64,000 nucleotides of DNA. Origin: JAIBJN01 sp963839745. GTDB lineage: Bacteria > Actinomycetota > Thermoleophilia > Gaiellales > Gaiellaceae. Below are positions 53,979-61,367 of the stretch, in pieces. The notes beneath the pieces are model-generated. The model was not told where the DNA came from. It did not search any database and worked only from the letters and a program-made list of their open reading frames with translations. How positions within the stretch are numbered: the stretch's first letter is position 1; every line of letters begins with the position of its first letter. Location: NCBI GenBank assembly GCA_963839745.1, contig CAWIWC010000005.1, forward strand, positions 372,001 to 436,000. The letters are read 5' to 3'. The position numbers and the translations under genes are program-made.

Positions 53979-54575
53979 TTACCCGGCGTGTTCAGTGGTG
54001 TTCGCAGCCCGGCCACTTCGGGCGGCGGCGACCGCTTCGAGACGCGAGTTCACTCCGAGGGCTCGCAGCAGATGCCGGACGTGGTTCCGGACCGTCTCCG
54101 TGCTCAGGTGGAGCTCCTGCGCGATCTGCTTCGTCGAGAGTCCCTGCTCGAGGAGACGCAGTACCTCGGCCTGGCGGGGCGTCAGGTGCGCGGGCGGCGT
54201 GCTCGCCTTCTCGTCGAGCGGGCCGGTCAGCAGCCCGAAGACGCCGACCACGCGCTCGCCGCCCATCAGCGGCACGGCGCTGACCTCCAGCGCGACGCGG
54301 GTTCCGTCGGTCGAGACGAAGACCCCGCTTGTCTCGGTCGCCGCGGTCGTGCCGAGCACCTTGCGGGCGAAGAGCTCCCGCGCCCGCGCCCGATCCTCCG
54401 GGCCGACAACCGACGTGAAGTGGCGGCCGCGGACGTCGCCGAGGAGGCGCTCGGCCGCGGGGTTGATCCAACGGATGACCCCGTCCGTGTCGAGGACGTA
54501 GCTCGGGACGGGGATGCCGGTGAGCGCCTGCTCGACGTCGCCGCCGACTGCCAGCCCACCTGCCATTGGAGCCAT
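53979..54575 (-). CDS. PAS-LuxR transcriptional regulator
   Basis: From the ATG at 54575 the protein has 198 residues. A PAS domain (SYVLDTDGVIRWINPAAERLLGDVRGRHFTSVV) is followed by a LuxR/GerE HTH (LTPRQAEVLRLLEQGLSTKQIAQELHLSTETVRNHVRHLLRALGVNSRLEAV). It lacks a receiver domain, so the PAS fold probably senses a small molecule or redox state. Longer in-frame starts (to 54659) add a Gly/Arg stretch with no ribosome site. Target genes are unknown. Confidence 0.9.
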   Translation of the reverse strand: MAPMAGGLAVGGDVEQALTGIPVPSYVLDTDGVIRWINPAAERLLGDVRGRHFTSVVGPEDRARARELFARKVLGTTAATETSGVFVSTDGTRVALEVSAVPLMGGERVVGVFGLLTGPLDEKASTPPAHLTPRQAEVLRLLEQGLSTKQIAQELHLSTETVRNHVRHLLRALGVNSRLEAVAAARSGRAANTTEHAG

Positions 54576-54796
54576 TCCGAGAGTGTGGCCGATCGACAAC
54601 GTCTTGTCACCCGTGGCCTGACCCCTGCCGGGGCGTGGGCAAGGTAGTCCTGGGGTCACCTTGCGGCCCGCGTCCCGGCCCCAGACCTGGCTGGGCGCCT
54701 AACACCAACTTTCATTAGGCACAAACGCGTCATAGCCGAGTTGCGATTGCGAGACGACACCTTAGGCATGAGTTCAAGCGACTGGCCGCCCTCCCG

Positions 54797-54848
54797 GGCG
54801 GGCCTCTCTGAGCCGCCAGTTCCGTCCCGTTCAGGGACTCACGTTCGA
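54797..54848 (+). repeat. Direct repeat unit, copy 1 (upstream of ltp)
   Basis: The last 29 bases of this 52-base stretch match 55440-55468 with a single difference, and the whole unit is about 85% identical to 55416-55468. Both copies are preceded by a GC hairpin (here CCGCCC/GGGCGG at 54787-54802). This copy ends 12 bases before the ltp start codon, so it forms the ltp leader. Confidence 0.7.
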
Positions 54849-54860
54849 GAAAGGATCGTC

Positions 54861-55331
54861 ATGAGCCGCAGAAAGAAGATCGTCGCCGCCGTGATCGCGG
54901 CGACCGTGCTCGGGATCACCGCTGTCGGTTGCGCGGAGACGCCCAGCGAGAGTTCGGCCGAGGCCGCCGCGCCGAAGGCCACAACGACCGAGAAGGCCGA
55001 GAAGCCGGCCAAGAAGAAGGCCGAGAAGAAGGTCGCCGAGGAGACCGCCGGTCAGGAGAACGCTCGCGAGAGCGCTGAGAATTACCTGAGCTTCAGCGCG
55101 TTCTCCCGCGAGGGCCTGATCAAGCAGCTGAAGTTCGAGGGCTACTCGATCAAGGACGCCACCTACGCGGTGGATGCCGTCAGCCCGAACTGGAACGAGC
55201 AGGCTGCCAAGGCTGCGCAGAACTACCTGGATATGACGAGCTTCTCTCGCTCGGGCCTCATCCAGCAGCTGAAGTTCGAGGGCTACACCGAACAGCAGGC
55301 GACGTACGGCGTCAACCAGACCGGTCTCTAG
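54861..55331 (+). CDS. ltp: Ltp-family lipoprotein
   Basis: The ATG at 54861 follows GAAAGGA. The signal ends in a lipobox (GITAVGC) and a Lys/Glu/Ala-rich linker follows (EKAEKPAKKKAEKK). Two copies of the Ltp domain then appear: AENYLSFSAFSREGLIKQLKFEGYSIKDATYAVD and AQNYLDMTSFSRSGLIQQLKFEGYTEQQATYGV. The total is 156 residues. Ltp domains were first described in a streptococcal phage lipoprotein that blocks phage DNA injection. Defence here is therefore possible but only by analogy; many host copies have no known function. Confidence 0.9.
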   Translation: MSRRKKIVAAVIAATVLGITAVGCAETPSESSAEAAAPKATTTEKAEKPAKKKAEKKVAEETAGQENARESAENYLSFSAFSREGLIKQLKFEGYSIKDATYAVDAVSPNWNEQAAKAAQNYLDMTSFSRSGLIQQLKFEGYTEQQATYGVNQTGL

Positions 55332-55347
55332 ACCAGGTCGCTGCGGG

Positions 55348-55376
55348 TGCCCACCGCCGCCGCCCGGTGGTGGGCA
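55348..55376 (+). terminator. Terminator after ltp
   Basis: TGCCCACC pairs with GGTGGGCA around a 13-base GC-rich loop, 17 bases after the stop. Confidence 0.65.
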
Positions 55377-55415
55377 TCTCGGGCGCTGTCGCCTGCGAGT
55401 GCCCGCCCATGCGGT

Positions 55416-55468
55416 GGCGGGTTTCTCGGAGCCGACCGGTTCCGTCCCGTCCAGGGACTCACGTTCGA
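55416..55468 (+). repeat. Direct repeat unit, copy 2 (downstream of ltp)
   Basis: Matches 54797-54848. It follows another hairpin (CCCGCC/GGCGGG). No gene starts after it, so this is an orphan leader, perhaps left by deletion of a second ltp-like gene. Confidence 0.65.
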
Positions 55469-55682
55469 CGGCACAACGACCTGGTCGGTTCTCTCGGCGA
55501 GGCAGCTCCGGACCGCATGTCGATGTTGGGACTTCGTCGAACTCTCGCGAGGACCACGCTGCTTGTCGCGAGATCGTGATCACCCGCCGTACCGCGATAC
55601 GACGTAGCAGCGACGACGGAGACTCTTCCCACGGCTCTCCGCAACGCTTCCGTTCCCGGAACTGGTCGTGGAACTGGCTAGG

Positions 55683-55755
55683 TGCCCCCAGCGGGATTCG
55701 AACCCGCGCTACGGCCTTGAAAGGGCCGTGACCTGGGCCGCTAGTCGATGGGGGC
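55683..55755 (-). tRNA. tRNA-Glu (TTC)
   Basis: A 73-base cloverleaf on minus: acceptor GCCCCCA/TGGGGGC, anticodon loop CTTTCAA giving TTC, T-loop TTCGAAT, discriminator A. Confidence 0.95.
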
Positions 55756-55803
55756 GCGGCCCGGCAAGGATAGCGGGATGCCGCCGCTACACTCGCTCCG
55801 CGT

Positions 55804-55876
55804 GGGCCGGTAGCTCAGCTGGCAGAGCAGGGGACTTTTAATCCCAAGGTCGCTGGTTCGAATCCAGCCCGGCCCA
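55804..55876 (+). tRNA. tRNA-Lys (TTT)
   Basis: A 73-base cloverleaf on plus: acceptor GGGCCGG/CCGGCCC, D-arm TAGCTCAGCTGGCAGAGC, anticodon loop CTTTTAA giving TTT, T-loop TTCGAAT, discriminator A. Its 3' end is repeated at 58276-58291. Confidence 0.97.
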
Positions 55877-55878
55877 TC
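55863..55878 (+). repeat. Putative attachment site, tRNA-Lys side
   Basis: TCCAGCCCGGCCCATC covers the 3' end of tRNA-Lys and two bases beyond. The same 16 bases recur at 58276-58291 in direct orientation. This is the standard signature of tyrosine-integrase insertion into a tRNA gene. No integrase gene remains between the copies. Confidence 0.75.
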
Positions 55879-56122
55879 CGCCGGTTTCCCGCGAGGTCGC
55901 ATCATCAGCGGGATTGCGGCGATTCCAGGGAGAACCCGCTCCCGCCGCGTCGTGCCGATCAGGATCAGCGGGACGGATTTGCCCGAGTGGTGCCCCCACG
56001 AGTGCCCCCACGACTGGCTCTCGAGCGACAGTACGCTCGCCCAGGCGACGCCTCCGAGCAGGAGGGTGGTAGATGGCAAGATCTCCTGAGGAACGAAGTC
56101 CAACAGGCTCTAGGGGAGCGGT

Positions 56123-56857
56123 GTGCTAGCGGTACGGCTGCACGATGACGGCTTGAAGGTTGAGGAGATCGAGACGCCGTCGCCGGATCCGGGCGAGGTG
56201 CTGGTGCGCGTGCATGCGGCAGCGATTACACGTGGCGAGCTGGAGTGGCCGGTCGACCGACTGCCGGGGATTCCGTCTTACGAGCTTTCGGGCGTTGTCG
56301 TCGGCAGCGGTGACGAGGTATATGCGCTCACGCCTTTCGATCGCGACGGTGTGGCTGCCGAGTACGCCGTCGTCCCAGCCGATGTGCTTGCACCGAAGCC
56401 CTTGCGGCTGAGCCACGTCGAGGCGGCAGCTCTGCCGATGGGCGGGCTGACCGCCTGGCAAGCACTGTTTGTGCATGGGCGGCTCGCCCGAGGCGAGCGG
56501 GTGCTGGTCACGGGCGCCTCGGGCGGGGTTGGGCACATCGCCGTCCAGCTTGCGCGACATGCCGGCGCAGCGGTCGTGGAGAGCGGTCCGGTCGATCTGG
56601 TCTTCGACACTCGTGGCGGCGAGGTCCCCGCTGGCGAGCGCGTGGTCACGATCGCAGAGGAGATGCCGGGCGCGATCTACTTCATCGTCGAACCCGACCA
56701 CGAGCAACTGCTGGAGTTGAGAACGCTCGTGGACGCAGGCGAGCTTCGCGCGGAGGTCGACTCGGTTTTTCCGCTCACGGAGGCCCGGGCGGCGTTCGAG
56801 CGAGTCGCGGGCCGCGGGAAGCGTGGCAAGGTCGTGCTCGAGGTTGGCACTGACTAG
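56123..56857 (+). CDS. Quinone oxidoreductase-like (MDR) protein, shortened Rossmann domain
   Basis: The GTG at 56123 follows GGGGAGCG. The catalytic domain (VLVRVHAAAITRGELEWPVDRLPGIPSYELSGVVVG) is complete and the nucleotide motif VLVTGASGGVGHIAVQLARHAGAAVV is present. The next part jumps directly from AAVVESGP to VDLVFDTRGGE. Normal homologues (~310 residues) have about 30-60 more residues there, so this 244-residue protein seems to have lost part of the cofactor-binding fold in frame. Activity is doubtful. It lies within the tRNA-Lys-flanked island. Confidence 0.8.
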   Translation: MLAVRLHDDGLKVEEIETPSPDPGEVLVRVHAAAITRGELEWPVDRLPGIPSYELSGVVVGSGDEVYALTPFDRDGVAAEYAVVPADVLAPKPLRLSHVEAAALPMGGLTAWQALFVHGRLARGERVLVTGASGGVGHIAVQLARHAGAAVVESGPVDLVFDTRGGEVPAGERVVTIAEEMPGAIYFIVEPDHEQLLELRTLVDAGELRAEVDSVFPLTEARAAFERVAGRGKRGKVVLEVGTD

Positions 56858-57000
56858 CCGGCGGGTGCGGCCGTGACCTCTGCCGTGGATGCATCGAACT
56901 CCGAGCGTCCACCGTGACGCCGCAAGGGGCACAGCTCCATTTATCGAACGCCCACGACCACCCCGCACCATGAACAAGAAGAAGCGAGACTAGCTCGGGG

Positions 57001-57023
57001 GTCATTCCCGAACGCTGGCCCAA
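57001..57023 (+). repeat. 23-base motif flanking the intact VOC gene (left)
   Basis: The motif starts GTCATTCCCG and ends CGCTGGCCCAA. A similar motif (19 of 23 matching) lies at 57554-57576 on the other side of the VOC gene, and on minus at 43613-43635 just past the frameshifted VOC copy. A weak fourth match is near 44221-44244. Confidence 0.5.
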
Positions 57024-57095
57024 CCAGCGGTACGGACACCTGCTCCCGCGCGCCTTGCGGACCCCGGTGATTTTGCGATCGGCAAGAATGGCCGC

Positions 57096-57533
57096 GTGGC
57101 GCTTCGACGGATGGACAACGTCGGCATCGTCGTGGAATCGCTTGATGCCGCTATCTCGTTTTTCGCCGAGCTGGGCCTCGAACTCGAAGGTCGAGCGATG
57201 ATCGAAGGAGACTGGTCAGGGCGCGTCACTGGACTGCGCGACCAGCGCGTCGAGACCGCCATGATGCGTATGCCGGACGGCCACGGCGGGATCGAACTCT
57301 CGCGCTTTCTCACGCCGCCCGTGGTCGCCGATCACCGAAACGCCCCGGTGAACGCGCTGGGCTATCTGCGTGTCATGTTCGCCGTGGACGACCTCGACGA
57401 TACGCTCGCCCGGCTCCGCAGACACGGCGCGCAGCTCGTCGACGAAGTGGTCCAGTACGAAGACACGTATCGGCTCTGTTACGTCCGAGGCCCTGAGGGG
57501 ATCCTCATCGGGCTGGCCGAGCAAATCGGTTGA
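57096..57533 (+). CDS. VOC-family protein, intact copy 2
   Basis: The 145-residue protein from the GTG at 57096 has the VOC double module: RMDNVGIVVESLDAAISFFAELGLELEGRAMIEGDW and GYLRVMFAVDDLDDTLARLRRHGAQL, then YRLCYVRGPEGILIGLAEQ. Metal-type His and Glu positions are present. Substrate unknown. It is nearly identical from codon 26 onward to the broken copy at 43672-44108. It lies in the tRNA-Lys-flanked island. Confidence 0.93.
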   Translation: MALRRMDNVGIVVESLDAAISFFAELGLELEGRAMIEGDWSGRVTGLRDQRVETAMMRMPDGHGGIELSRFLTPPVVADHRNAPVNALGYLRVMFAVDDLDDTLARLRRHGAQLVDEVVQYEDTYRLCYVRGPEGILIGLAEQIG

Positions 57534-57553
57534 CGCCCGACACGCGCTCAGGC

Positions 57554-57576
57554 GTCATTCCCCAACACTGGCACAG
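57554..57576 (+). repeat. 23-base motif flanking the intact VOC gene (right)
   Basis: Starts GTCATTCCCC and ends CACTGGCACAG; matches the left copy in 19 of 23 positions and lies 20 bases past the VOC stop. Confidence 0.5.
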
Positions 57577-57591
57577 CCGAGGGCAGTTGGG

Positions 57592-58080
57592 TCATGCATC
57601 GAGTCGGAGCACGACCTCGTCCGTTTCCTCGTTGCGCCCATGAGCGAACCCGCGCCCCTCGCCCACGATAAGGAAACCGCACTTCGTCAAGACACGAATC
57701 GACGCGGCGTTGTCGCTCGCAGCGCGAGCGTAGAGCGGACGGGTTGCCTCCAGCTGCAAGAACTCTTGTAGGGCACGCGTGGCAATGCCGCGGCCCCAAT
57801 CTTCACGGCCGATCCAATAGGTGACCTCGCGGTGGCCCTCCAAGTCGAAGCTCGCGATGTGACCCACGACCCGACCGTCGACCTCGACGACCCTGTTCGT
57901 CGTTGAGCCGTCGCTTCTCAGCCGCGCCCACCGTCGCTCAAAGGCGGTTCGATCATCAAAATCCGGCGAAGTGAACGCGGCCATCCGTATCGCGTCGGGA
58001 TCCGTCGCGTGCTCGAACAGCACGCCGAGATCGCGATCTTCGACTTCGCGAAGGACAAGCTGTCCCGAGCCCTCCCGCAC
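57592..58080 (-). CDS. GNAT-family N-acetyltransferase
   Basis: Starting from the GTG at 58080 (VREGSGQLVLREVEDRDLG) gives 162 residues; a TTG at 58149 would add 23. The acetyl-CoA fold is complete: NRVVEVDGRVVGHIASFDLEGHREVTYWIG, the pyrophosphate loop REDWGRGIATRAL, and ASDNAASIRVLTKCGFLIVGEG. This RimJ/RimL-like type modifies small molecules or protein termini. It is the last intact gene before the right attachment-site repeat. Confidence 0.9.
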   Translation of the reverse strand: MREGSGQLVLREVEDRDLGVLFEHATDPDAIRMAAFTSPDFDDRTAFERRWARLRSDGSTTNRVVEVDGRVVGHIASFDLEGHREVTYWIGREDWGRGIATRALQEFLQLEATRPLYARAASDNAASIRVLTKCGFLIVGEGRGFAHGRNEETDEVVLRLDA

Positions 58081-58275
58081 AGCAGTTAACGCTACCTGCC
58101 GCAAACTCGGGTGAGTGAAGAGGGGGCTTCCCCTCGGCGCGATTGCCAACCCCGCCGGGTCCGAGCTCCTCGCCGTCTAGGTCATTGATTCAGGGGTGCC
58201 AGGCGTGCCGCCTGGTGCCCCCACCCCCTTGCCCCCACGCGCCAGGGCAAGCTGGCGATTTGCAGGGGGTCTTAG

Positions 58276-58291
58276 TCCAGCCCGGCCCATC
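58276..58291 (+). repeat. Putative attachment site, distal side
   Basis: The 16 bases TCCAGCCCGGCCCATC repeat the tRNA-Lys 3' end exactly, 2413 bases downstream. Just before it, GTGCCCCCAC-like runs (58213-58240) echo those near the left end (55990-56011). Confidence 0.75.
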
Positions 58292-58293
58292 GC

Positions 58294-58840
58294 CTACCTT
58301 CGCACGGCGAACCGGAGACTCGTCGTCTGCCCCGCCTCGAACACGCTGACTCGCTCCAGGTCGACCTGGGGGGCGCCGGCACCGCCGTAGAGGCGCACGC
58401 CGTCTCCGAGCAGGAGCGGTGCGATGTGGACGATGATCTCGTCCACGAGCCCGGCGTCGACGCACTGTCGTGCGACGGCCGCCCCGAAGAGCTCGACGTT
58501 CTTCCCGCCTGCGGCCTCACGCGCCGTGGCCACCGCCGCCTCGATGTCCTCGTCCAGGAACGTGGCCTTCGGGTCGTCCGGTGCCTCGCCGACCCGGTGG
58601 GTCAGCACGAACACCGGCCCCGACCACGCGCCGCCGTAGATGCCGTCCACGCCGTCGTACTTTCGCGCTGCGGCGTCGTACCAGCCGCGGCCGCCGAGAA
58701 TTGCGCCCGTGCTGCGCATCACCTCGGCCGCAAGCTCGTTCGGACCCGACGGGCGCGTCCCGGGCCCACTCCATCGCGTGGTCGGGCCCGGCGATGAAGC
58801 CGTCCAGGGACATCATGACGTGCCAGACGACCTTGCTCAT
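58294..58840 (-). pseudogene. RibD/dihydrofolate reductase-like protein, broken by one +1 frameshift
   Basis: The N-terminus MSKVVWHVMMSLDGFIAGPDHAMEWARDAPVG is in one frame. The remainder (ELAAEVMRSTGAILGGRGWYDAA, AVARQCVDAGLVDEIIVHIAPLLLGDGVRLYGG) is in another. Treating the A at 58744 as extra gives PVGPNELAAEVMRST and a full 181-residue protein. The family contains NADPH-dependent reductases of unknown substrate. The ATG overlaps the stop of the histidine kinase gene by 4 bases, so they are coupled. Confidence 0.85.
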
Positions 58841-60792
58841 GCGGCCACGTCGAGGACGCAGTCCGGGATGAGGACGTGGAACGCAGCGCCGCCGCCCGGG
58901 GCGTCCTCGACCCAGCTACGGCCGCCGTGGATGGCGGCGAAGCGCGCCACGAGGGCGAGGCCGATGCCGGCGCCCGGGGTCATGGACGACACGTTGGGCC
59001 CGCGGTTGAACGTCTCGAACACGTCCTGCTTGTACTGGTCCGCGATACCCGGCCCCTGATCCTCGACCACGAGCAGGAGGTCGCTCCCGCGGGTGTCGAG
59101 GCGGATGTCGATCGGGCCGCCGGGAGGGGTGTGCTTGGCGGCGTTGGCGACGAGGTTGTCCACGATCCGCTCGACCTTCGCGCCGTCGACGCTCGCGGCC
59201 ACCGGGCCGCCGGAGATCGTGACCACCCGGCCGTCGAGGGGGTAGTCCGCGACGACGCGCCGCACCAGGTCGCCGACGTCGACCCGCTCGCGCCGGACCA
59301 CCGTGTGCCCCAGGCGGAGCCGTTCGATGTCGAGGAGGTCGGCCAGCAGGCGCTCGAGCCTACGGGCGGCCTGGGCGATGTCGGCGACGATTTCGTCGAC
59401 CGTCTCCGGGTCGAGCTCCGACCGGCGCTCCTGGAGCGTGAGCGCGAAGCCGAGCACCGAGGTGAGAGGCGTGCGCAGCTCGTGCGAGACCGCCGAGAGG
59501 ATGTCCTCCCGAAGCCTGTCGACCTGCCGCTGTTCCGTCACGTCCTGCGCCGTGCCGACCATGGTCACGGGCTCGTTCCCCTCGAAGACGGCGCGCCCTC
59601 GTCCCGAGATGATCCGCTCGCTGCCGTCCTTGCGCACCACGCGGTGCTCCACGGCGAACGGCTGCCCGTCCGCGAGGGCCTGCCTGACCGTCTCGTCGAC
59701 GAGGGCGCGGTCGTCCGGGTGGACCTGTTCGAGGTAGGGGGAGTACGAAAGCGGCGCCGCCCCCCGTTCGAGGCCGAAGATGGTGAAGAGCTCGTCCGAC
59801 CACGTGATCGCGTCGCTCCGGATGTTCCATTCCCAGCTGCCGATGTGGGCGATCGACTGCGCCTCGCGGAGACGCGCCGCGGTCTTGGCGAGCGCGTCGC
59901 GCCCGGCCTCGCGCTCGGCGAGAGTGGCGGCGACCACGAGGATGCTCACGACCACGACGGCGAAGAGCGCCTGCGCGAGCTGCACGCGCTCGGTGGCGGT
60001 GTCGCCCCCGAGCGGGATCTGCCCCTCGACGGCGCCCCACGTCCCGATGGCGCCGACGAGGAACGCCGCGGAGGCCGCGCCAACCTGCCGGAAGCTGAGC
60101 GCCGCCCACAGGAGCAGCGGGAAGATGAGGTACGGGTAGCGCCAGGCGCCTGCGAGAAACACGATCGCGCTTACAGCCGCGACGGCCGCCAGCAGGCCGA
60201 GCCCCTCCGCGACCCGCAAGGGCGTGGGCCGGTCGTGGCGCGACGCGTAGAGGACGAGGATCACGGGCGCGACCATGAGCACGCCGATCGCGTCCCCGAA
60301 CCACCAGAGCACCCAGGCCGTTCCGTAGGGGTCCTCGGTCGCGTCCGCGATCGTGAGGACGGTGACGCCGTTCGTGGCGCTGACGATCGTCGAGAGCAGG
60401 GCGCCGCCGAGGACGAGGGCGAGCACGGACCGGACGCGGTCGAGAGCCGGTGTGAAGCCGATCCGCTGCACGAGGAGCGCACCGACGATTGCGGCAGCGG
60501 TGTTGCCGACGGTGATCCCCGCCGCGACCCCGAGCGACACGTCGCCGGTCGCGTTGGCGATGAACGCGCCGGCCGCGACCGCCGGCCAGAAGCGGACGCC
60601 GAGGATGAGAAGCGCGGCGAGCGCGATCCCGGAGGGCGCCCACACGGGTGTGATCACTCCGTGCGACACGTCCAGGGAAAGGCCCAGCTTGGCGGCGCCG
60701 ACGTAGGCGCCCGAGATGATCAGAAACAGGACTGCGTCACGCGCGCGCACGCGCGAGCGGTCCGGTGTCCCGTTGCTGGCTCGTGGAGTCAT
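58837..60792 (-). CDS. MASE1-PAS hybrid-type sensor histidine kinase
   Basis: From the ATG at 60792 the protein has 651 residues (a start at 60813 adds 7). Eight or so helices form a MASE1 sensor (LFLIISGAYVGAAKLGLSL, GVITPVWAPSGIALAALLILG). A PAS/PAC domain follows (AQSIAHIGSWEWNIRSDAITWSDELFTIFGLE). Then come HisKA (LSAVSHELRTPLTSVLGFA) and the ATPase domain (NLVANAAKHTPPGG, DQGPGI, GAGIGLALV). No partner regulator is adjacent. The signal is unknown; MASE1 domains usually sense at the membrane. Confidence 0.93.
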   Translation of the reverse strand: MTPRASNGTPDRSRVRARDAVLFLIISGAYVGAAKLGLSLDVSHGVITPVWAPSGIALAALLILGVRFWPAVAAGAFIANATGDVSLGVAAGITVGNTAAAIVGALLVQRIGFTPALDRVRSVLALVLGGALLSTIVSATNGVTVLTIADATEDPYGTAWVLWWFGDAIGVLMVAPVILVLYASRHDRPTPLRVAEGLGLLAAVAAVSAIVFLAGAWRYPYLIFPLLLWAALSFRQVGAASAAFLVGAIGTWGAVEGQIPLGGDTATERVQLAQALFAVVVVSILVVAATLAEREAGRDALAKTAARLREAQSIAHIGSWEWNIRSDAITWSDELFTIFGLERGAAPLSYSPYLEQVHPDDRALVDETVRQALADGQPFAVEHRVVRKDGSERIISGRGRAVFEGNEPVTMVGTAQDVTEQRQVDRLREDILSAVSHELRTPLTSVLGFALTLQERRSELDPETVDEIVADIAQAARRLERLLADLLDIERLRLGHTVVRRERVDVGDLVRRVVADYPLDGRVVTISGGPVAASVDGAKVERIVDNLVANAAKHTPPGGPIDIRLDTRGSDLLLVVEDQGPGIADQYKQDVFETFNRGPNVSSMTPGAGIGLALVARFAAIHGGRSWVEDAPGGGAAFHVLIPDCVLDVAA

Positions 60793-60875
60793 CGACCTTC
60801 GCTCCGCACTCACATTGTCACAGACGCCTCAGCGTTCCTCAGCCCCGAATGACCATCTGCTGGCATCGTGCGGAC

Positions 60876-61367
60876 GTGATCCTCCGCGAGCCCGCCCACC
60901 CGCTGGACCCGCGGGTGCGGACGTACTGGCTGGTCCAGGGGCTGATAGGCGCGGGCGTCTTGGCCGCGCTCGTCATCGCGGGGACAGTGATCGCCGCCGT
61001 CGTCGGCGCGAGCACCGCAGCCTGGCTCATCGGGGCGCTGGGCGGAGTCGCCGTCCTCGGCGCCGCAGCCCTGGCCGTCGCCGTCCCGTGGCTCGACTAC
61101 CGCCACTACCGCTACGAGGTGACAGACCTGGGGCTCTACGTCGCCAGGGGCTGGCTCTGGCGACGCCACCAGGTCGTTCCGCACGCGCGCGTCCAGACCG
61201 TCGAGACGACGGTCGGCCCGCTCATGCGCGCGTTCGGACTGGTCTCCGTGGACATCACGACCGCCTCGTCGGGCGGCGGGCTCTCGATCCCCGGCCTCGC
61301 GCCGGATGTCGCCGACCGGCTGGTGCAGGAGCTCGCGCTACGAGCGGGCATCGAGGAGGGAACCTGA
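60876..61367 (+). CDS. bPH2-domain membrane protein (YdbS-like)
   Basis: The GTG at 60876 (VILREPAHPLDPRVRTYWLVQGLIGAG) gives 163 residues with two membrane helices. A bacterial pleckstrin-homology domain follows (YRYEVTDLGLYVARGWLWRRHQVVPHARVQTVETTVGPLMRAFGLVSVDITTAS). YdbS/YdbT pairs are common in Gram-positives; function poorly known. The last bases overlap the next start. Confidence 0.88.
   Translation: MILREPAHPLDPRVRTYWLVQGLIGAGVLAALVIAGTVIAAVVGASTAAWLIGALGGVAVLGAAALAVAVPWLDYRHYRYEVTDLGLYVARGWLWRRHQVVPHARVQTVETTVGPLMRAFGLVSVDITTASSGGGLSIPGLAPDVADRLVQELALRAGIEEGT

Larger units (their letters stand above)
55332..55682. other. 351-base stretch without a gene; repeat and hairpins
   Basis: It contains the ltp terminator, a second GC hairpin and the second copy of the ltp leader repeat (55416-55468). 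No reading frame here looks protein-like. Confidence 0.6.

Noticed and set aside
55741..56103. Minus-strand frame with GWIRTSDLGIKSPLLCQLSY
   Set aside because: This is the well-known false translation of a tRNA-Lys gene; the rest is intergenic.
57534..57600. Full integron attC site after the VOC gene (CCCAAC ... GTTGGG)
   Set aside because: The core-like sequences pair, but the site is only ~31 bases, lacks L boxes, the genes are in both orientations and no integrase is seen. Kept only as a weak idea in the findings.
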